From NCBI RefSeq assembly GCF_900537065.1, contig NZ_UNRC01000006.1, positions 9,178 to 56,427 on the forward strand: DNA of 47,250 nucleotides, in the 5' to 3' direction. Position 1 is the first letter of the stretch; every line of letters begins with the position of its first letter. Made by a program: the position numbers and the translations under genes. Positions 33,029 to 42,128 of this stretch are shown here, one piece after another. The notes beneath the pieces were generated by a model. It searched no databases. It was not told the DNA's origin and was given only the letters and a program-made list of their open reading frames with translations. Origin of the DNA: Sphingorhabdus sp. Alg239-R122 (GTDB lineage: Bacteria > Pseudomonadota > Alphaproteobacteria > Sphingomonadales > Sphingomonadaceae).

Positions 33029-35221
33029 TTACGCCGCTTTGTAAAAGGTCTCACCCTTGTCTGCCATGTCGCGGAATGACCGGGGTGGGCTGAAGCGTTC
33101 GCCGTGGCGCTGGGCCAGGCTGTCGGCGGTGCGGACGAAACTGTCGACACCAACCGTGTCGATATAGCTGATTGGACCGCCGGTATAGGGCGCGAAGCCC
33201 CAACCGAAAATCGCGCCTAGATCCGCTGATTGTGGATCGCTTACAACTTCCTCGTCATAGCATTCTGCCGTGGCGATCAGCTGGATATAGAGCAGACGTT
33301 CCTTGACCTCTTCGACGGAAGGTTGATCTTCGAGCAGCGGATAATGCTCCTCCATGCCTTTCCACAGGTCAAGCCGGTTGCCTTTGTCGTCATAGTTGTA
33401 AAAACCCTTGCCGAAACGGCGACCGGAGCGGCCCAGCTTGTTGACCATCAGATCAAGGAAAGCCTCTCCGCCATTATCGACATAGGCATCACCCAGTGCG
33501 GCCTTTGTCGACTGCAGGATGTCATAGCCAAGTTTCAGTGTGGTCTCATCGGTCAGCGCGAGCGGCCCGATCGGCATGCCGAGGTGCAGCGCTGCGTTTT
33601 CGATTAGCGCAGGCTTGACACCTTCGGTGACCATCAGCATGGCTTCGTTGACATAGGGTGGGAAGACGCGGTTGGTGAAGAAACCACGCACGTCTTTCAC
33701 CACAATCGGAGTCTTGCGGATACGCGCATTATAATCAAATGCAGCCGCCAGTGCCTTATCACCGGTTTTCTCGCCGGGGATGATCTCGATCAGCGGCATT
33801 TTTTCAACAGGTGAGAAGAAATGCAGGCCGATAAACTGGTCAGGACGCTCTGAATTTTCGGCTAGGCCTGTGATTGGCAGCGTTGATGTGTTTGATGCAA
33901 AAATCACATCCTTGCCGATAACCGCTTCAGTCTTTTTGATAACGTCAGCCTTGACCTCGGGATTTTCGAACACCGCCTCAATGATAAGGTCAACGTCTTT
34001 CAGGTCGTTATAATCAGTGGTGGGCTTGATGCGTGCCAGGAAAGCATCGGCTTTTTCCTGTGTCATCTTGCCGCGCGACACGCGCTTGTCGAGAATCTTC
34101 TTGGTGTAATCGACGGCTTTTTGCGCATCTTCTTCACTGCGGTCCAGCACGATTACATCCATGCCGCCTTTTGCGGTGACATGGGTGATGCCGCTGCCCA
34201 TCAGGCCTGCGCCCAACACACCGACGGTTTTGAGTTCGAGCGGAGGAATGCCTTCGGGGCGCGCTGCACCTTTTTCGGCAGCCTGCTTGTTCACAAACAA
34301 TGTGCGGATCATGTTGCGCGCCACAGGACCGGACAATAGCCGCGTGAAATATTTGCTTTCCACACGCAGCGCCGTGTCGATTGGCAGCATTGAGCCTTCA
34401 TAAAGACATGACAGGATCGCTTTTACTGCAGGATAATTGCCCTTGGACTGTTTCAGCGCAATTGCGGCAGCGCCCATATACATCGGCACGGCGCGCGGAT
34501 CCATTGAGCCTGCGCCGCCGGGGAATTTATACCCCTTTTTATCCCATGGTGCGGCGGCTTTGGGATTGGCTTTGACCCATTCCTTGGCCTTGGCCACGAT
34601 TTCATCTGCAGGCGCTACTTCGTTCACAATGCCTTGCGCCAATGCAGCGGCTGGATTGGTGGGTTTGCCCTGCATAATCATCATGCCCGCAGCCTGCAGG
34701 CCGATCAGGCGTGGCAGGCGCTGTGTGCCGCCGCCGCCGGGGAGCAGGCCAACCTGCACTTCAGGCAGGCCGAGCTGGAGTTTGGGATTGTCGGCACAGA
34801 CGCGGTAATGGCATGCAAGCGCCAGTTCCAGGCCGCCGCCGAGGGCCAGGCCGTTAATGGCGCAGGCAACCGGCTTGGCATATGCGCCGCCTTTCAGCAT
34901 TTCCTTGGCCGTGTGTCCGCCTGTTTCCATTTTGCGCAGCGTGGAGTTTAAAGCAAATGCTTGTTCAAACGCTTCGGCAGTTGTCGATGCCGCGGAAGAA
35001 CCAAGCATGTTAAGGTCGGCACCGGCGAGAAAGCCGGATTTTTTACCCGATGTAATCACCGCGCCCTTGATATCGTCATTGCTGATCAGTTCATCGACAA
35101 ATTTCGGGAATTCGGCCATCAGCTCGCCATTCCAGACATTCATCGACTGACCCGGCAGGTCGATTGTCACCAGCGCAATGCCGTCGCTATCCACATCTAC
35201 AGTGAAAGTGTTGTAAGTCAT
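33029..35221 (-). CDS. fadJ: fatty acid oxidation multifunctional enzyme: enoyl-CoA hydratase / 3-hydroxyacyl-CoA dehydrogenase
   Basis: Performs hydration and oxidation steps of beta-oxidation. The N-terminal crotonase domain (about 1-190) contains GLALGGGLELALACHYRV and LPEVQVGLLPGGGGTQRLPRL with the oxyanion-hole and glutamate regions. The dehydrogenase part has the NAD motif GVLGAGLMGSGIT (near residue 330), GLHFFSPVEKMPLIEII and DVRGFFTNRV. C-terminal GWGFAPYTGGPISYIDTVG is typical of the FadB/FadJ group. Length 730 aa fits. It follows the thiolase gene by 45 bp on the same strand, so the two form a fad operon. FadJ versus FadB cannot be settled by eye. Confidence 0.93.
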   Translation of the reverse strand: MTYNTFTVDVDSDGIALVTIDLPGQSMNVWNGELMAEFPKFVDELISNDDIKGAVITSGKKSGFLAGADLNMLGSSAASTTAEAFEQAFALNSTLRKMETGGHTAKEMLKGGAYAKPVACAINGLALGGGLELALACHYRVCADNPKLQLGLPEVQVGLLPGGGGTQRLPRLIGLQAAGMMIMQGKPTNPAAALAQGIVNEVAPADEIVAKAKEWVKANPKAAAPWDKKGYKFPGGAGSMDPRAVPMYMGAAAIALKQSKGNYPAVKAILSCLYEGSMLPIDTALRVESKYFTRLLSGPVARNMIRTLFVNKQAAEKGAARPEGIPPLELKTVGVLGAGLMGSGITHVTAKGGMDVIVLDRSEEDAQKAVDYTKKILDKRVSRGKMTQEKADAFLARIKPTTDYNDLKDVDLIIEAVFENPEVKADVIKKTEAVIGKDVIFASNTSTLPITGLAENSERPDQFIGLHFFSPVEKMPLIEIIPGEKTGDKALAAAFDYNARIRKTPIVVKDVRGFFTNRVFPPYVNEAMLMVTEGVKPALIENAALHLGMPIGPLALTDETTLKLGYDILQSTKAALGDAYVDNGGEAFLDLMVNKLGRSGRRFGKGFYNYDDKGNRLDLWKGMEEHYPLLEDQPSVEEVKERLLYIQLIATAECYDEEVVSDPQSADLGAIFGWGFAPYTGGPISYIDTVGVDSFVRTADSLAQRHGERFSPPRSFRDMADKGETFYKAA

Positions 35222-35266
35222 TTTGTCTATATCCTCAAAGTCCTGAAAGTCTGTGATGTTTTTGCG

Positions 35267-36478
35267 TCAAACGCGCTCGATGATGGTGGCAATGCCCATA
35301 CCGCCGCCAATGCAGAGCGTGGAAAGCGCAGTCTGTTTGTTCGTGCGCTCCATTTCGTCGAGCACAGTGCCCAAAATCATCGCGCCGGTTGCGCCTAGCG
35401 GGTGTCCCATGGCGATTGCGCCGCCATTGACGTTGATTTCGCTATGGTCGACTTTCATCGCATCCATAAAGCGCAGTACAACGGCAGCAAACGCCTCGTT
35501 CAGTTCCCAGATATCAATGTCGCTGGCTTCCATCCCTGCACGTTTCAGCGCTTTTTGCGCGGCGAATTCAGGGCCGGTAAGCATGATAGTGGGCTCGGAA
35601 CCGATTGAGGCCATGGAAACAATGCGTGCACGCGGTTTCATGCCATATTTCTCGCCCGCTTCCTTGTTGCCGACCAGCACCGCGGCACTGCCATCGACAA
35701 TGCCCGATGAATTGCCCGCGTGGTGGACATGATTCATCTTTTCAATGTCAGGATGTTTAATCATCGCAACATCGTTAAAGCCCGGCATCGCTTCACCCAT
35801 CGCCTGAAATGCGGGGTTCAGTGAACCAAGTGATTGCATATCGGTCTGCGGACGCATCAACTCGTCGGTTTCCAGAATGGTTTCGCCAATCACGTCCTTG
35901 ATCGGCAGAATTGATTTTTCAAAACGCCCTTCGCTCCATGCGGTGGCGGCGCGTTTCTGGCTTTCCACGGCATAGGCGTCGACATCGTCGCGGCTATAGC
36001 CATATTTGGTGGCGATCAGGTCGGCCGAAATCCCCTGCGGCACCAGATATTCCTGGAATGCAAGCTGCGGGTCGGCCATGCCGCCGACGCCATCGCTGCC
36101 CATCGGCACACGGCTCATACACTCAACGCCGCCGCCAATGGCAAGGTCGGTTTCACCCGATTTCACTTTACCTGCAGCAATATTTACCGCCTCAAGGCCC
36201 GAACCGCAGAAACGATTGACCTGTATAGCTGATGTTGTTTCGGGATAACCTGCCTGTAATACTGCCATGCGGCCAATGACCGCCCCCTGTTCACCGACAG
36301 GGGAGACTGTGCCAAATGCTACATCTTCGATTTCGCCGCCCGATAGACCATTGCGGTCACGGACAGAGCCGAGCACCTGTGCAGAAAGGTTGAGCGCTGT
36401 GATTTCATGCAGTGCGCCGTCGGATTTGCCTTTGCCGCGCGGGGAGCGGACAGCGTCGTAAATATAGGCTTCGGTCAT
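35267..36478 (-). CDS. fadA: acetyl-CoA C-acyltransferase (thiolase)
   Basis: Cleaves 3-ketoacyl-CoA in the last step of beta-oxidation. The acyl-accepting cysteine lies in QVNRFCGSGLEAVNIA, the substrate loop in NVNGGAIAMGHPLGATGA, and the second catalytic cysteine in STLCIGGGMGIA. At 403 aa it is of normal size. ATG at 36478 has AGGAG 9 bases upstream; a longer frame to 36547 runs through the promoter. It leads the operon with the fadJ-type gene and has two operator-like sites upstream. Confidence 0.94.
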   Translation of the reverse strand: MTEAYIYDAVRSPRGKGKSDGALHEITALNLSAQVLGSVRDRNGLSGGEIEDVAFGTVSPVGEQGAVIGRMAVLQAGYPETTSAIQVNRFCGSGLEAVNIAAGKVKSGETDLAIGGGVECMSRVPMGSDGVGGMADPQLAFQEYLVPQGISADLIATKYGYSRDDVDAYAVESQKRAATAWSEGRFEKSILPIKDVIGETILETDELMRPQTDMQSLGSLNPAFQAMGEAMPGFNDVAMIKHPDIEKMNHVHHAGNSSGIVDGSAAVLVGNKEAGEKYGMKPRARIVSMASIGSEPTIMLTGPEFAAQKALKRAGMEASDIDIWELNEAFAAVVLRFMDAMKVDHSEINVNGGAIAMGHPLGATGAMILGTVLDEMERTNKQTALSTLCIGGGMGIATIIERV

Positions 36479-36509
36479 CGAAAATGTCTCCTGGAACGTC
36501 TTTTGTGTC

Positions 36510-36537
36510 TCATTAGATATAGGGGCCGGGCGGTCAA
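36510..36537 (-). promoter_or_regulatory. predicted promoter of fad operon
   Basis: On the minus strand TTGACC (36537-36532) and TAATGA (36515-36510) are spaced 16 bp. The -35 hexamer overlaps the weaker of the two operator-like sites (36524-36538), as expected for repressor control. Confidence 0.45.
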
Positions 36538-36538
36538 T
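36524..36538. promoter_or_regulatory. second, weaker operator-like site of fad operon
   Basis: The minus strand reads ATTGACCGCCCGGCC and shares the core ACCGCCCGG with the perfect palindrome at 36578-36597. It overlaps the predicted -35 element. Confidence 0.45.
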
Positions 36539-36577
36539 ATCCAGCATGGTTGCCCGAAATTCAGGTACACAGGATAA

Positions 36578-36597
36578 ATTTAACCGCCCGGTTAAAT
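36578..36597. promoter_or_regulatory. palindromic operator upstream of fad operon
   Basis: Perfect 9-bp arms ATTTAACCG and CGGTTAAAT with a two-base centre. Size and AACCG/CGGTT half-sites suit a TetR-type dimer, the usual class of regulators of fatty-acid degradation in proteobacteria. No TetR gene is in the window. Confidence 0.6.
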
Positions 36598-36710
36598 CTC
36601 GTATCTGCTAGCCGATTGTGCAGTGCAGCACAAGGGCAAGAATCGCCTCAGTGCATTTTTTACCTGCGGCAGCTGCTTTTGCTGCGTGTTTATGCCTGCT
36701 GTGCTGAAAT

Positions 36711-37925
36711 CTATGCAGCGCCGACTTTGGTCACGTCATGTCCGTAAAGCCAGTCCAGCTGCCGGGCCGTGAAACTGGGTGCTGCGCGTGAGGCCATGCG
36801 TAATGGACCGCGTTCGATTGCGCTTTTCTGATGGAACAGCCTTGCATTGTCGCGGGCGGTGTTGATGACCCGCGCAACGCGGTCGCGCCGCCGCCGGGTA
36901 TAGGCCGTAAAGGCCGCATCGCTGTTCGGGTTTTCCGCCAGCATACGGGCCAGAATATAACCGTCTTCCACAGCCATCACTGCGCCCTGTGCCATAAATG
37001 GTGACATGGGGTGGCATGCATCGCCCAGCAATACCGCGCGGCCATCATGCCAAGCCGGTGGTGGGCGGCGGTCGAATATGGCCCAGCGATAGTGCGCATC
37101 GGCCTGTTCTGTCATGCGGGTGATAATCGGGTCCCATCCTGCAAAATCGTCCAATGCCTGTGCCTGTGTGCCCCTGGCGCTCCAGCTTTCCTCAGTCCAG
37201 TCACTGCATTCAACAACCCCCACCAGATTGGCGAGCCGCCCCCCACGCAATAGATAGGTGACCGCATGCCTGCCCTTGCCTGTCCAGACCGTGGCATTTG
37301 GCGGTGGTGTGCGGCCTTTGAGGCGCTCAACCGGCACCACCATCCGCCATGCGGCATGACCGGTAAAACGGGCCTTGTCATCGCTGAGCATCTGCGCGTG
37401 TATGGTGGAATGAATGCCGTCCGCCCCTATGACAATGTCGCCATGAACCTTGTCATTGCCGGTAACGGCCCATGCGCGGTTCTTATTCTGGCCATAGCCT
37501 GTGACCGTAACGCTTGTCTGGATCGCTTCCGGCATGCGTTCGGCAACTGCATCTGCCAATATTGCAAGCAGGTCCGCGCGGTGAATGTGTACATAGGGTG
37601 CACCCCAGCGATGTGTCGCTGCGCTGCCCAGTGGCGTGGAAAACATGATCTCGCCCGTTTGCCCGTCGCACATTTCGGCGGCTTGCGGCAGGAAACCGGC
37701 TACTACCACCTTTTCCGCAAGGCCAAGCGCTTGAAAAACCCGCATGCCATTCGGACTGATCTGGATACCCGCACCCACTTCTTCGAGTGTATCTGCACGT
37801 TCCAGAATCCGTGCATGCCAACCAAAATGATGCAGGCACAGCGCAGCTGTCAGCCCGCCAATGCCGCCACCTGTTATAATCGCTGTTCGAACCACACCGG
37901 TCATCAAGTTGTTATTGCTGGCCAT
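36711..37925 (-). CDS. FAD-dependent monooxygenase (salicylate/3-hydroxybenzoate hydroxylase-like)
   Basis: A class A flavoprotein hydroxylase of 404 aa. It has the N-terminal dinucleotide motif GGGIGGLTAAL followed by RADTLEEVGAGIQISPNGMRVF, the DG motif in VIGADGIHSTI, and the GD motif in VLLGDACHPMSPFMAQGA. Such enzymes hydroxylate aromatic rings with NAD(P)H and oxygen. Substrate cannot be read from sequence, and no ring-cleavage genes adjoin it. An alternative start lies at 37904. A pair of ATATG-rich direct repeats at 37955-37980 lies just upstream and may be regulatory. Confidence 0.88.
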   Translation of the reverse strand: MASNNNLMTGVVRTAIITGGGIGGLTAALCLHHFGWHARILERADTLEEVGAGIQISPNGMRVFQALGLAEKVVVAGFLPQAAEMCDGQTGEIMFSTPLGSAATHRWGAPYVHIHRADLLAILADAVAERMPEAIQTSVTVTGYGQNKNRAWAVTGNDKVHGDIVIGADGIHSTIHAQMLSDDKARFTGHAAWRMVVPVERLKGRTPPPNATVWTGKGRHAVTYLLRGGRLANLVGVVECSDWTEESWSARGTQAQALDDFAGWDPIITRMTEQADAHYRWAIFDRRPPPAWHDGRAVLLGDACHPMSPFMAQGAVMAVEDGYILARMLAENPNSDAAFTAYTRRRRDRVARVINTARDNARLFHQKSAIERGPLRMASRAAPSFTARQLDWLYGHDVTKVGAA

Positions 37926-37954
37926 GGCGCTTTTGGCCAGTGGGAAAGTTACCC

Positions 37955-37980
37955 GATATGTATATGCCCAATATGCATAT
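37955..37980. repeat. tandem ATATGNATATG repeat upstream of monooxygenase
   Basis: The 11-mer ATATG(T/C)ATATG occurs at 37955-37965 and 37970-37980, a 15-bp period with one mismatch. It lies 30 bp before the monooxygenase start and just after the sulfotransferase stop. Each copy is partly self-complementary. It may bind a regulator. Confidence 0.4.
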
Positions 37981-37994
37981 GGATGAAAGTTGCG

Positions 37995-39557
37995 CTATTC
38001 TTCCGCGAATTTCTGCAGGGCAGCGTTCACAAGTTCACCGCTTTCACCATAACGTTTCCACTGACCGACAGATTTGGAATGAATGGGTGCACGTACCTGC
38101 ACTGAACTAGCCGTGGCTACAGGTGCAGCATTCTTGTGAAAATTGAGGCAGGCACCTTCCCAGTCCAGGCCCAGGAAATCAATGAGCCTGCGGCTTTCGC
38201 TTTCCTGGTTTGAAATCACGTCTTCATAATGGATTTCATGATAATGTGACGCTGGCAATATGCTCCGCCAATGATCCGCAAGCCTGACAAAATGCGCCAC
38301 AAAATGCGCCGTGTCTTCCAGGTCATAGGCATAGTTGTAATAACCGAAATCAGTGGCAAAAAGCTGCCGGTAATTGGCAAAGACTGTATCACGCGGGTCG
38401 CGCCGGACCATGACAATGCGCGCGCCGGGCATGCTTTCCAATATATGTGCGGCAAAGAAGAAGTTGAACGGCATCTTATCTATCAGGCATTGGTTGCTTT
38501 CGGTGAGTGTCTGTGTTCGCATGAGATAGTTTTTACCAACAAACCCGGGATCATAGGGCGCTTTCAGAAGCTCAGGGGATAGTGTATGCGGCCCAACGGT
38601 TTTGCTACTGCGCTTTGCGAGCAGCGCAAGGTCCGGAAGTTCCCCTGCTGTTGCAACTGCGCTATGACTGGATATGATGCGTTCAATCAGCGTGGTTCCG
38701 CTGCGCGGCATACCGACAATGAAAACTGGCACATGTCGCGGAGTTTCTGCCGCTTGGGCTTTTGTATCGGAAATATCAACTGTGTGTGTATTTGCCGCCT
38801 TGAATAGAGCGTTCACCCAATCTCTTTCATGACTGACCTGCTGATGCTTCAGCCTTTTGGCTTCATGCAGCCAGTTGAGTGATTTTTGATGTTCGCCGCG
38901 ACTTTCATGGATTTTGGCGGCGGCGTGACCGAGTTGCAGGGCGCTGTCAGCATCCTCGTGGTGGTTGGCAAATAGGCGTTCGATCCGGACCAGATCTTCA
39001 TCACCTTGTGGCTCTAGCTGAACAAGGGCAAGGCGTGCGCGATGGAAGGCCGGGTCCATCGCCAGGACACTGCGATAGGTACTGGCTGCCTCTTTCAGTT
39101 CGCCAATAAATTGCAACGAGGTTGCCAGATTATAATGAAATTGCGCATTTTTATTATCCTTATCCGTTGCGAAGTTAAAGAACGGGACAGCTTGCTCGTG
39201 CAGCCCGGTACGCGCCAGAATTACTCCTATAGTGTCTGCCTCCAGCGCATCGGAACAGTTTTCCAGAGCAACTGACTGCGCCATATCGCGTGCTTCATCC
39301 TGCCTGCCTGCCGTTAGCAGGGCCCGCCCTCTGCCAGCCAGAATCCAGACCTGCGAACTACCAAAACCTATTGATTTTTCAGATAATTCAAGTGATTTTA
39401 CTGGATTGCCGCCTTCCAGTGCCACGAGTGACATGATGCCCCATGCATCGGCATCTGATCTGTTCTCGGAAAGACGTCCCAAGGCAAGATCATAGGCCTG
39501 TTGCAAATGCCCCACGCGCAGTTGCTTTTTTGCATCAGTCAGCCAGTGTTTTCGCAT
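37995..39557 (-). CDS. TPR-repeat sulfotransferase family protein, 520 aa
   Basis: The N-terminal half (about 1-260) is helical TPR-type repeat sequence, such as AQFHYNLATSLQFIGELKEAASTYRSVLAMDPAFHRA. The C-terminal half is a sulfotransferase: the PAPS 5'-phosphosulfate loop VFIVGMPRSGTTLIERI (278-294) and the 3'-phosphate region ARIVMVRRDPRDTVFANY. It would transfer sulfate from PAPS to a hydroxyl or amine of an unknown acceptor. No signal peptide is seen, so it acts in the cytoplasm. It is divergent from a TonB-dependent receptor with 78 bp between them, an arrangement I believe recurs in sphingomonads; a link in function is inferred. Confidence 0.85.
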   Translation of the reverse strand: MRKHWLTDAKKQLRVGHLQQAYDLALGRLSENRSDADAWGIMSLVALEGGNPVKSLELSEKSIGFGSSQVWILAGRGRALLTAGRQDEARDMAQSVALENCSDALEADTIGVILARTGLHEQAVPFFNFATDKDNKNAQFHYNLATSLQFIGELKEAASTYRSVLAMDPAFHRARLALVQLEPQGDEDLVRIERLFANHHEDADSALQLGHAAAKIHESRGEHQKSLNWLHEAKRLKHQQVSHERDWVNALFKAANTHTVDISDTKAQAAETPRHVPVFIVGMPRSGTTLIERIISSHSAVATAGELPDLALLAKRSSKTVGPHTLSPELLKAPYDPGFVGKNYLMRTQTLTESNQCLIDKMPFNFFFAAHILESMPGARIVMVRRDPRDTVFANYRQLFATDFGYYNYAYDLEDTAHFVAHFVRLADHWRSILPASHYHEIHYEDVISNQESESRRLIDFLGLDWEGACLNFHKNAAPVATASSVQVRAPIHSKSVGQWKRYGESGELVNAALQKFAEE

Positions 39558-39635
39558 TGCAGCAATTTTCCAATTGTTTTTATGACATTCAGGTTACAGA
39601 ATATCGCGTAACTGGGGAGTGGAGGGAAGAAAATT

Positions 39636-42056
39636 ATGAACAAACCCAAATATACGTTTCGTACCATGCTGTTTCTTGCAGCGAGTACCATGCCATTTAC
39701 TGCGCAAGCGCAGACGGACAGTCAAGAGGGCGCAGAAAATGACGATAGGGACGTCATTATCGTCACTGCGACGCGTCGTGAAGGCACGGTGCAGGATGTG
39801 CCAATCAACATTTCCGCTGTAGGCGGTGAAGAGCTTCAGGCGCGCGGGCTTGAAAACCTGCGCGAAGTTGCGGCGACCGTGCCGGGCGTATATATTCTTG
39901 ATCAGGGTAACCGTTCCGGAACACCTGTCGTGTTTCGTGGCCTGAATGCCACCGGCCTTGGTTCCTTTGACGGCAATAATGATGGCGGTGGTGCGGTCTC
40001 AACCTATGTTGGCGACATTCCGCTTTTTGTTGACCTGCGGCTGAACGATATGGAGCGGGTTGAATTCCTGCTTGGTCCGCAGGGGACCCTTTACGGTGCG
40101 GGTACATTGGGTGGTGCGATCCGTTATATTCCCGTCAAACCCAAGCTGGGTGAAATAGGCGGCGAACTGCGCGGTGATGCCTATGCCTATTCGTCAGGTA
40201 GCGGTATCAGCACCGATACCGGCATGACAATCAACATTCCGCTGGGTGAGAGTATAGCTTTTCGCGGTTCGGTTGATTTTTCAAATGACCGCGGCTTTAT
40301 CGACTATCCCTATGCAGTGCGTGAGATCGCGGTTTCCAACCCGGATGATATCGCTGATGCGTCCAATTTCAAGCCGCTCAAGGACTTGAACACAGATGAA
40401 ACTTTTTCTGCGCGCGCCGCGCTTCGTTTCAACCCGTCCAATACATTTGATGCCACGTTGACCTATCATTACCAAGATGCCCGGACCGAAGGGCGTCAGC
40501 TTTCACAGCGCCGCCTTAGCAATTTTCCGGTAGCCATCGGTAAATATGAGAATGCGCTGCGTGTGCGTGAACCTAATAAACGTGAAACCCAACTGGTATC
40601 GCTGGAAGCGGAACTGGACTTGGGTTTTGCTTCACTGGTGTCCGCGACCGGCTATTCCAAGCATAAGGAGCGCGGTAACCGCGACCAGACTGACCTGTTG
40701 ATCACTTTGGAATATAGCTATGAGCAGTTCCCGAATTTCACGGCCTTCACGCTTGAGGAAGATGAAACCGAGATATTTACACAGGAAATGCGTCTCGTTT
40801 CCAGTTTTGATGGTCCGTTCAGCTTCATTGTTGGCGGTTTCTACAATGATGAAAAAGTCCGCGCGCTGAGCACTGAATTCGCACCAGGTTATGACCAGTT
40901 TGCTGTCGATAATTTTGGCGGTGTGCAATTACGGCCTGATTCGATCGAATATATCGCGCCGTTTAACTCAGACCTGACCGAGGTGGCGGTCTTTGGTGAA
41001 ATCAGCTACCAGATCACCGATGCGTGGCAGGTGACAGTTGGCGGACGCTATTACGACTATGATCTGCAGACTGAATCTGCCGTTGACCTGCCGCTGCTTA
41101 ACACTGTGTTCTTTGGAGATCCACAGGATCAGATCATTCTTGATTTCACGCCTGCGAACCAAAAAGACGATGGCTTCCTGTATAAGTTCAATACGTCCTA
41201 TGAGATCACACCTGATGCGCTTCTTTATGCGACAGTGAGCCAAGGTTTCCGTATTGGTAACTCCAACGGGCTTGATCCATGCGACCCGACGGTAACGGTG
41301 CAGAATATCTGCGGCCTGCCAAACGAACTGGAGTTTACGGCAGATGAAACAACCAACTATGAACTTGGTTTCAAGACGCAGTGGATGGGTGGTGATCTTA
41401 CGCTCAATGGTGCTGTTTACTATATAGACTGGAAAGGGCCGCAGGTTACATCAGCAACCATCAACGGCTCTTCGCCTATAACCATTAACGGCGCAGGCGC
41501 TGAATCGAAAGGGTTTGAAATTTTCGGGGCGCTACGTGCAACCGACCGCCTGAGCTTCCGTGGTGCATATAGCTATACGGATGCGCAGCTTTCAGGCCTG
41601 TCACCATCGCTGCTCAATGAACTGACTCCTCCTGGGTTCGGTACAAATCCGGTTGATGGCCAGGATGGGGATCGCCTGCCGGGTTCACCTAAGCATCAAG
41701 GTAGCTTTTTTGCGGATTACACCATGCCGATTTCCGGTGATTGGGATATGAAGCTCAGCTACGGCTTTACCGCGCACAGCAATGTTCTGACACGCACGGG
41801 TAGCCGTGCCGGCGGATTGGTACTGCCAGGTTTCGACCGGCATAACGCCTCGCTAAGCGTAAGCGGCAATGGCTGGAACGCGACACTTTATGCCGACAAT
41901 ATCTTCAACACATTTGGTGAAACCGGTGTGCGTGGCACGCCGCTGTTTGATCAGGCTGTTGCCGATATTAATGGCGATCCCGTTTATACGCGGACCTTCG
42001 GTACGTTTGTCGCACCGCCGCGGCGTATTGGTGTGCGCGTCAAAAAGAAATTCTAA
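39636..42056 (+). CDS. TonB-dependent outer membrane receptor
   Basis: An 806-aa outer membrane transporter. A signal peptide (MNKPKYTFRTMLFLAASTMPFTAQAQ) precedes a TonB-box-like DVIIVTATRREGTVQDVPINI and the plug domain (IDQ/RGLN region: GVYILDQGNRSGTPVVFRGLNATG, LLGPQGTLYGAGTLGGAIRY). The beta-barrel follows, ending in RRIGVRVKKKF with terminal phenylalanine. No FecA-like signalling extension is present. Substrate is unknown; such receptors in sphingomonads import glycans, siderophores or other large molecules. GGAGGG precedes the ATG. A strong terminator follows. Confidence 0.94.
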   Translation: MNKPKYTFRTMLFLAASTMPFTAQAQTDSQEGAENDDRDVIIVTATRREGTVQDVPINISAVGGEELQARGLENLREVAATVPGVYILDQGNRSGTPVVFRGLNATGLGSFDGNNDGGGAVSTYVGDIPLFVDLRLNDMERVEFLLGPQGTLYGAGTLGGAIRYIPVKPKLGEIGGELRGDAYAYSSGSGISTDTGMTINIPLGESIAFRGSVDFSNDRGFIDYPYAVREIAVSNPDDIADASNFKPLKDLNTDETFSARAALRFNPSNTFDATLTYHYQDARTEGRQLSQRRLSNFPVAIGKYENALRVREPNKRETQLVSLEAELDLGFASLVSATGYSKHKERGNRDQTDLLITLEYSYEQFPNFTAFTLEEDETEIFTQEMRLVSSFDGPFSFIVGGFYNDEKVRALSTEFAPGYDQFAVDNFGGVQLRPDSIEYIAPFNSDLTEVAVFGEISYQITDAWQVTVGGRYYDYDLQTESAVDLPLLNTVFFGDPQDQIILDFTPANQKDDGFLYKFNTSYEITPDALLYATVSQGFRIGNSNGLDPCDPTVTVQNICGLPNELEFTADETTNYELGFKTQWMGGDLTLNGAVYYIDWKGPQVTSATINGSSPITINGAGAESKGFEIFGALRATDRLSFRGAYSYTDAQLSGLSPSLLNELTPPGFGTNPVDGQDGDRLPGSPKHQGSFFADYTMPISGDWDMKLSYGFTAHSNVLTRTGSRAGGLVLPGFDRHNASLSVSGNGWNATLYADNIFNTFGETGVRGTPLFDQAVADINGDPVYTRTFGTFVAPPRRIGVRVKKKF

Positions 42057-42070
42057 TTGATGCAAATGAA

Positions 42071-42107
42071 AAACCGCCCGTCCTCCTTCTGAGGGCGGGC
42101 GGTTTTT
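42071..42107. terminator. intrinsic terminator between TonB receptor and P450 fusion
   Basis: CCGCCCG (42074-42080) pairs with CGGGCGG (42096-42102), extended inward through TCCTC/GAGGG and outward by AAA/TTT. T5 follows (42103-42107), and an A-run before the stem serves the minus strand, so it works for both convergent genes. Confidence 0.92.
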
Positions 42108-42128
42108 CTGTAATCAGCCCAATCAGCT

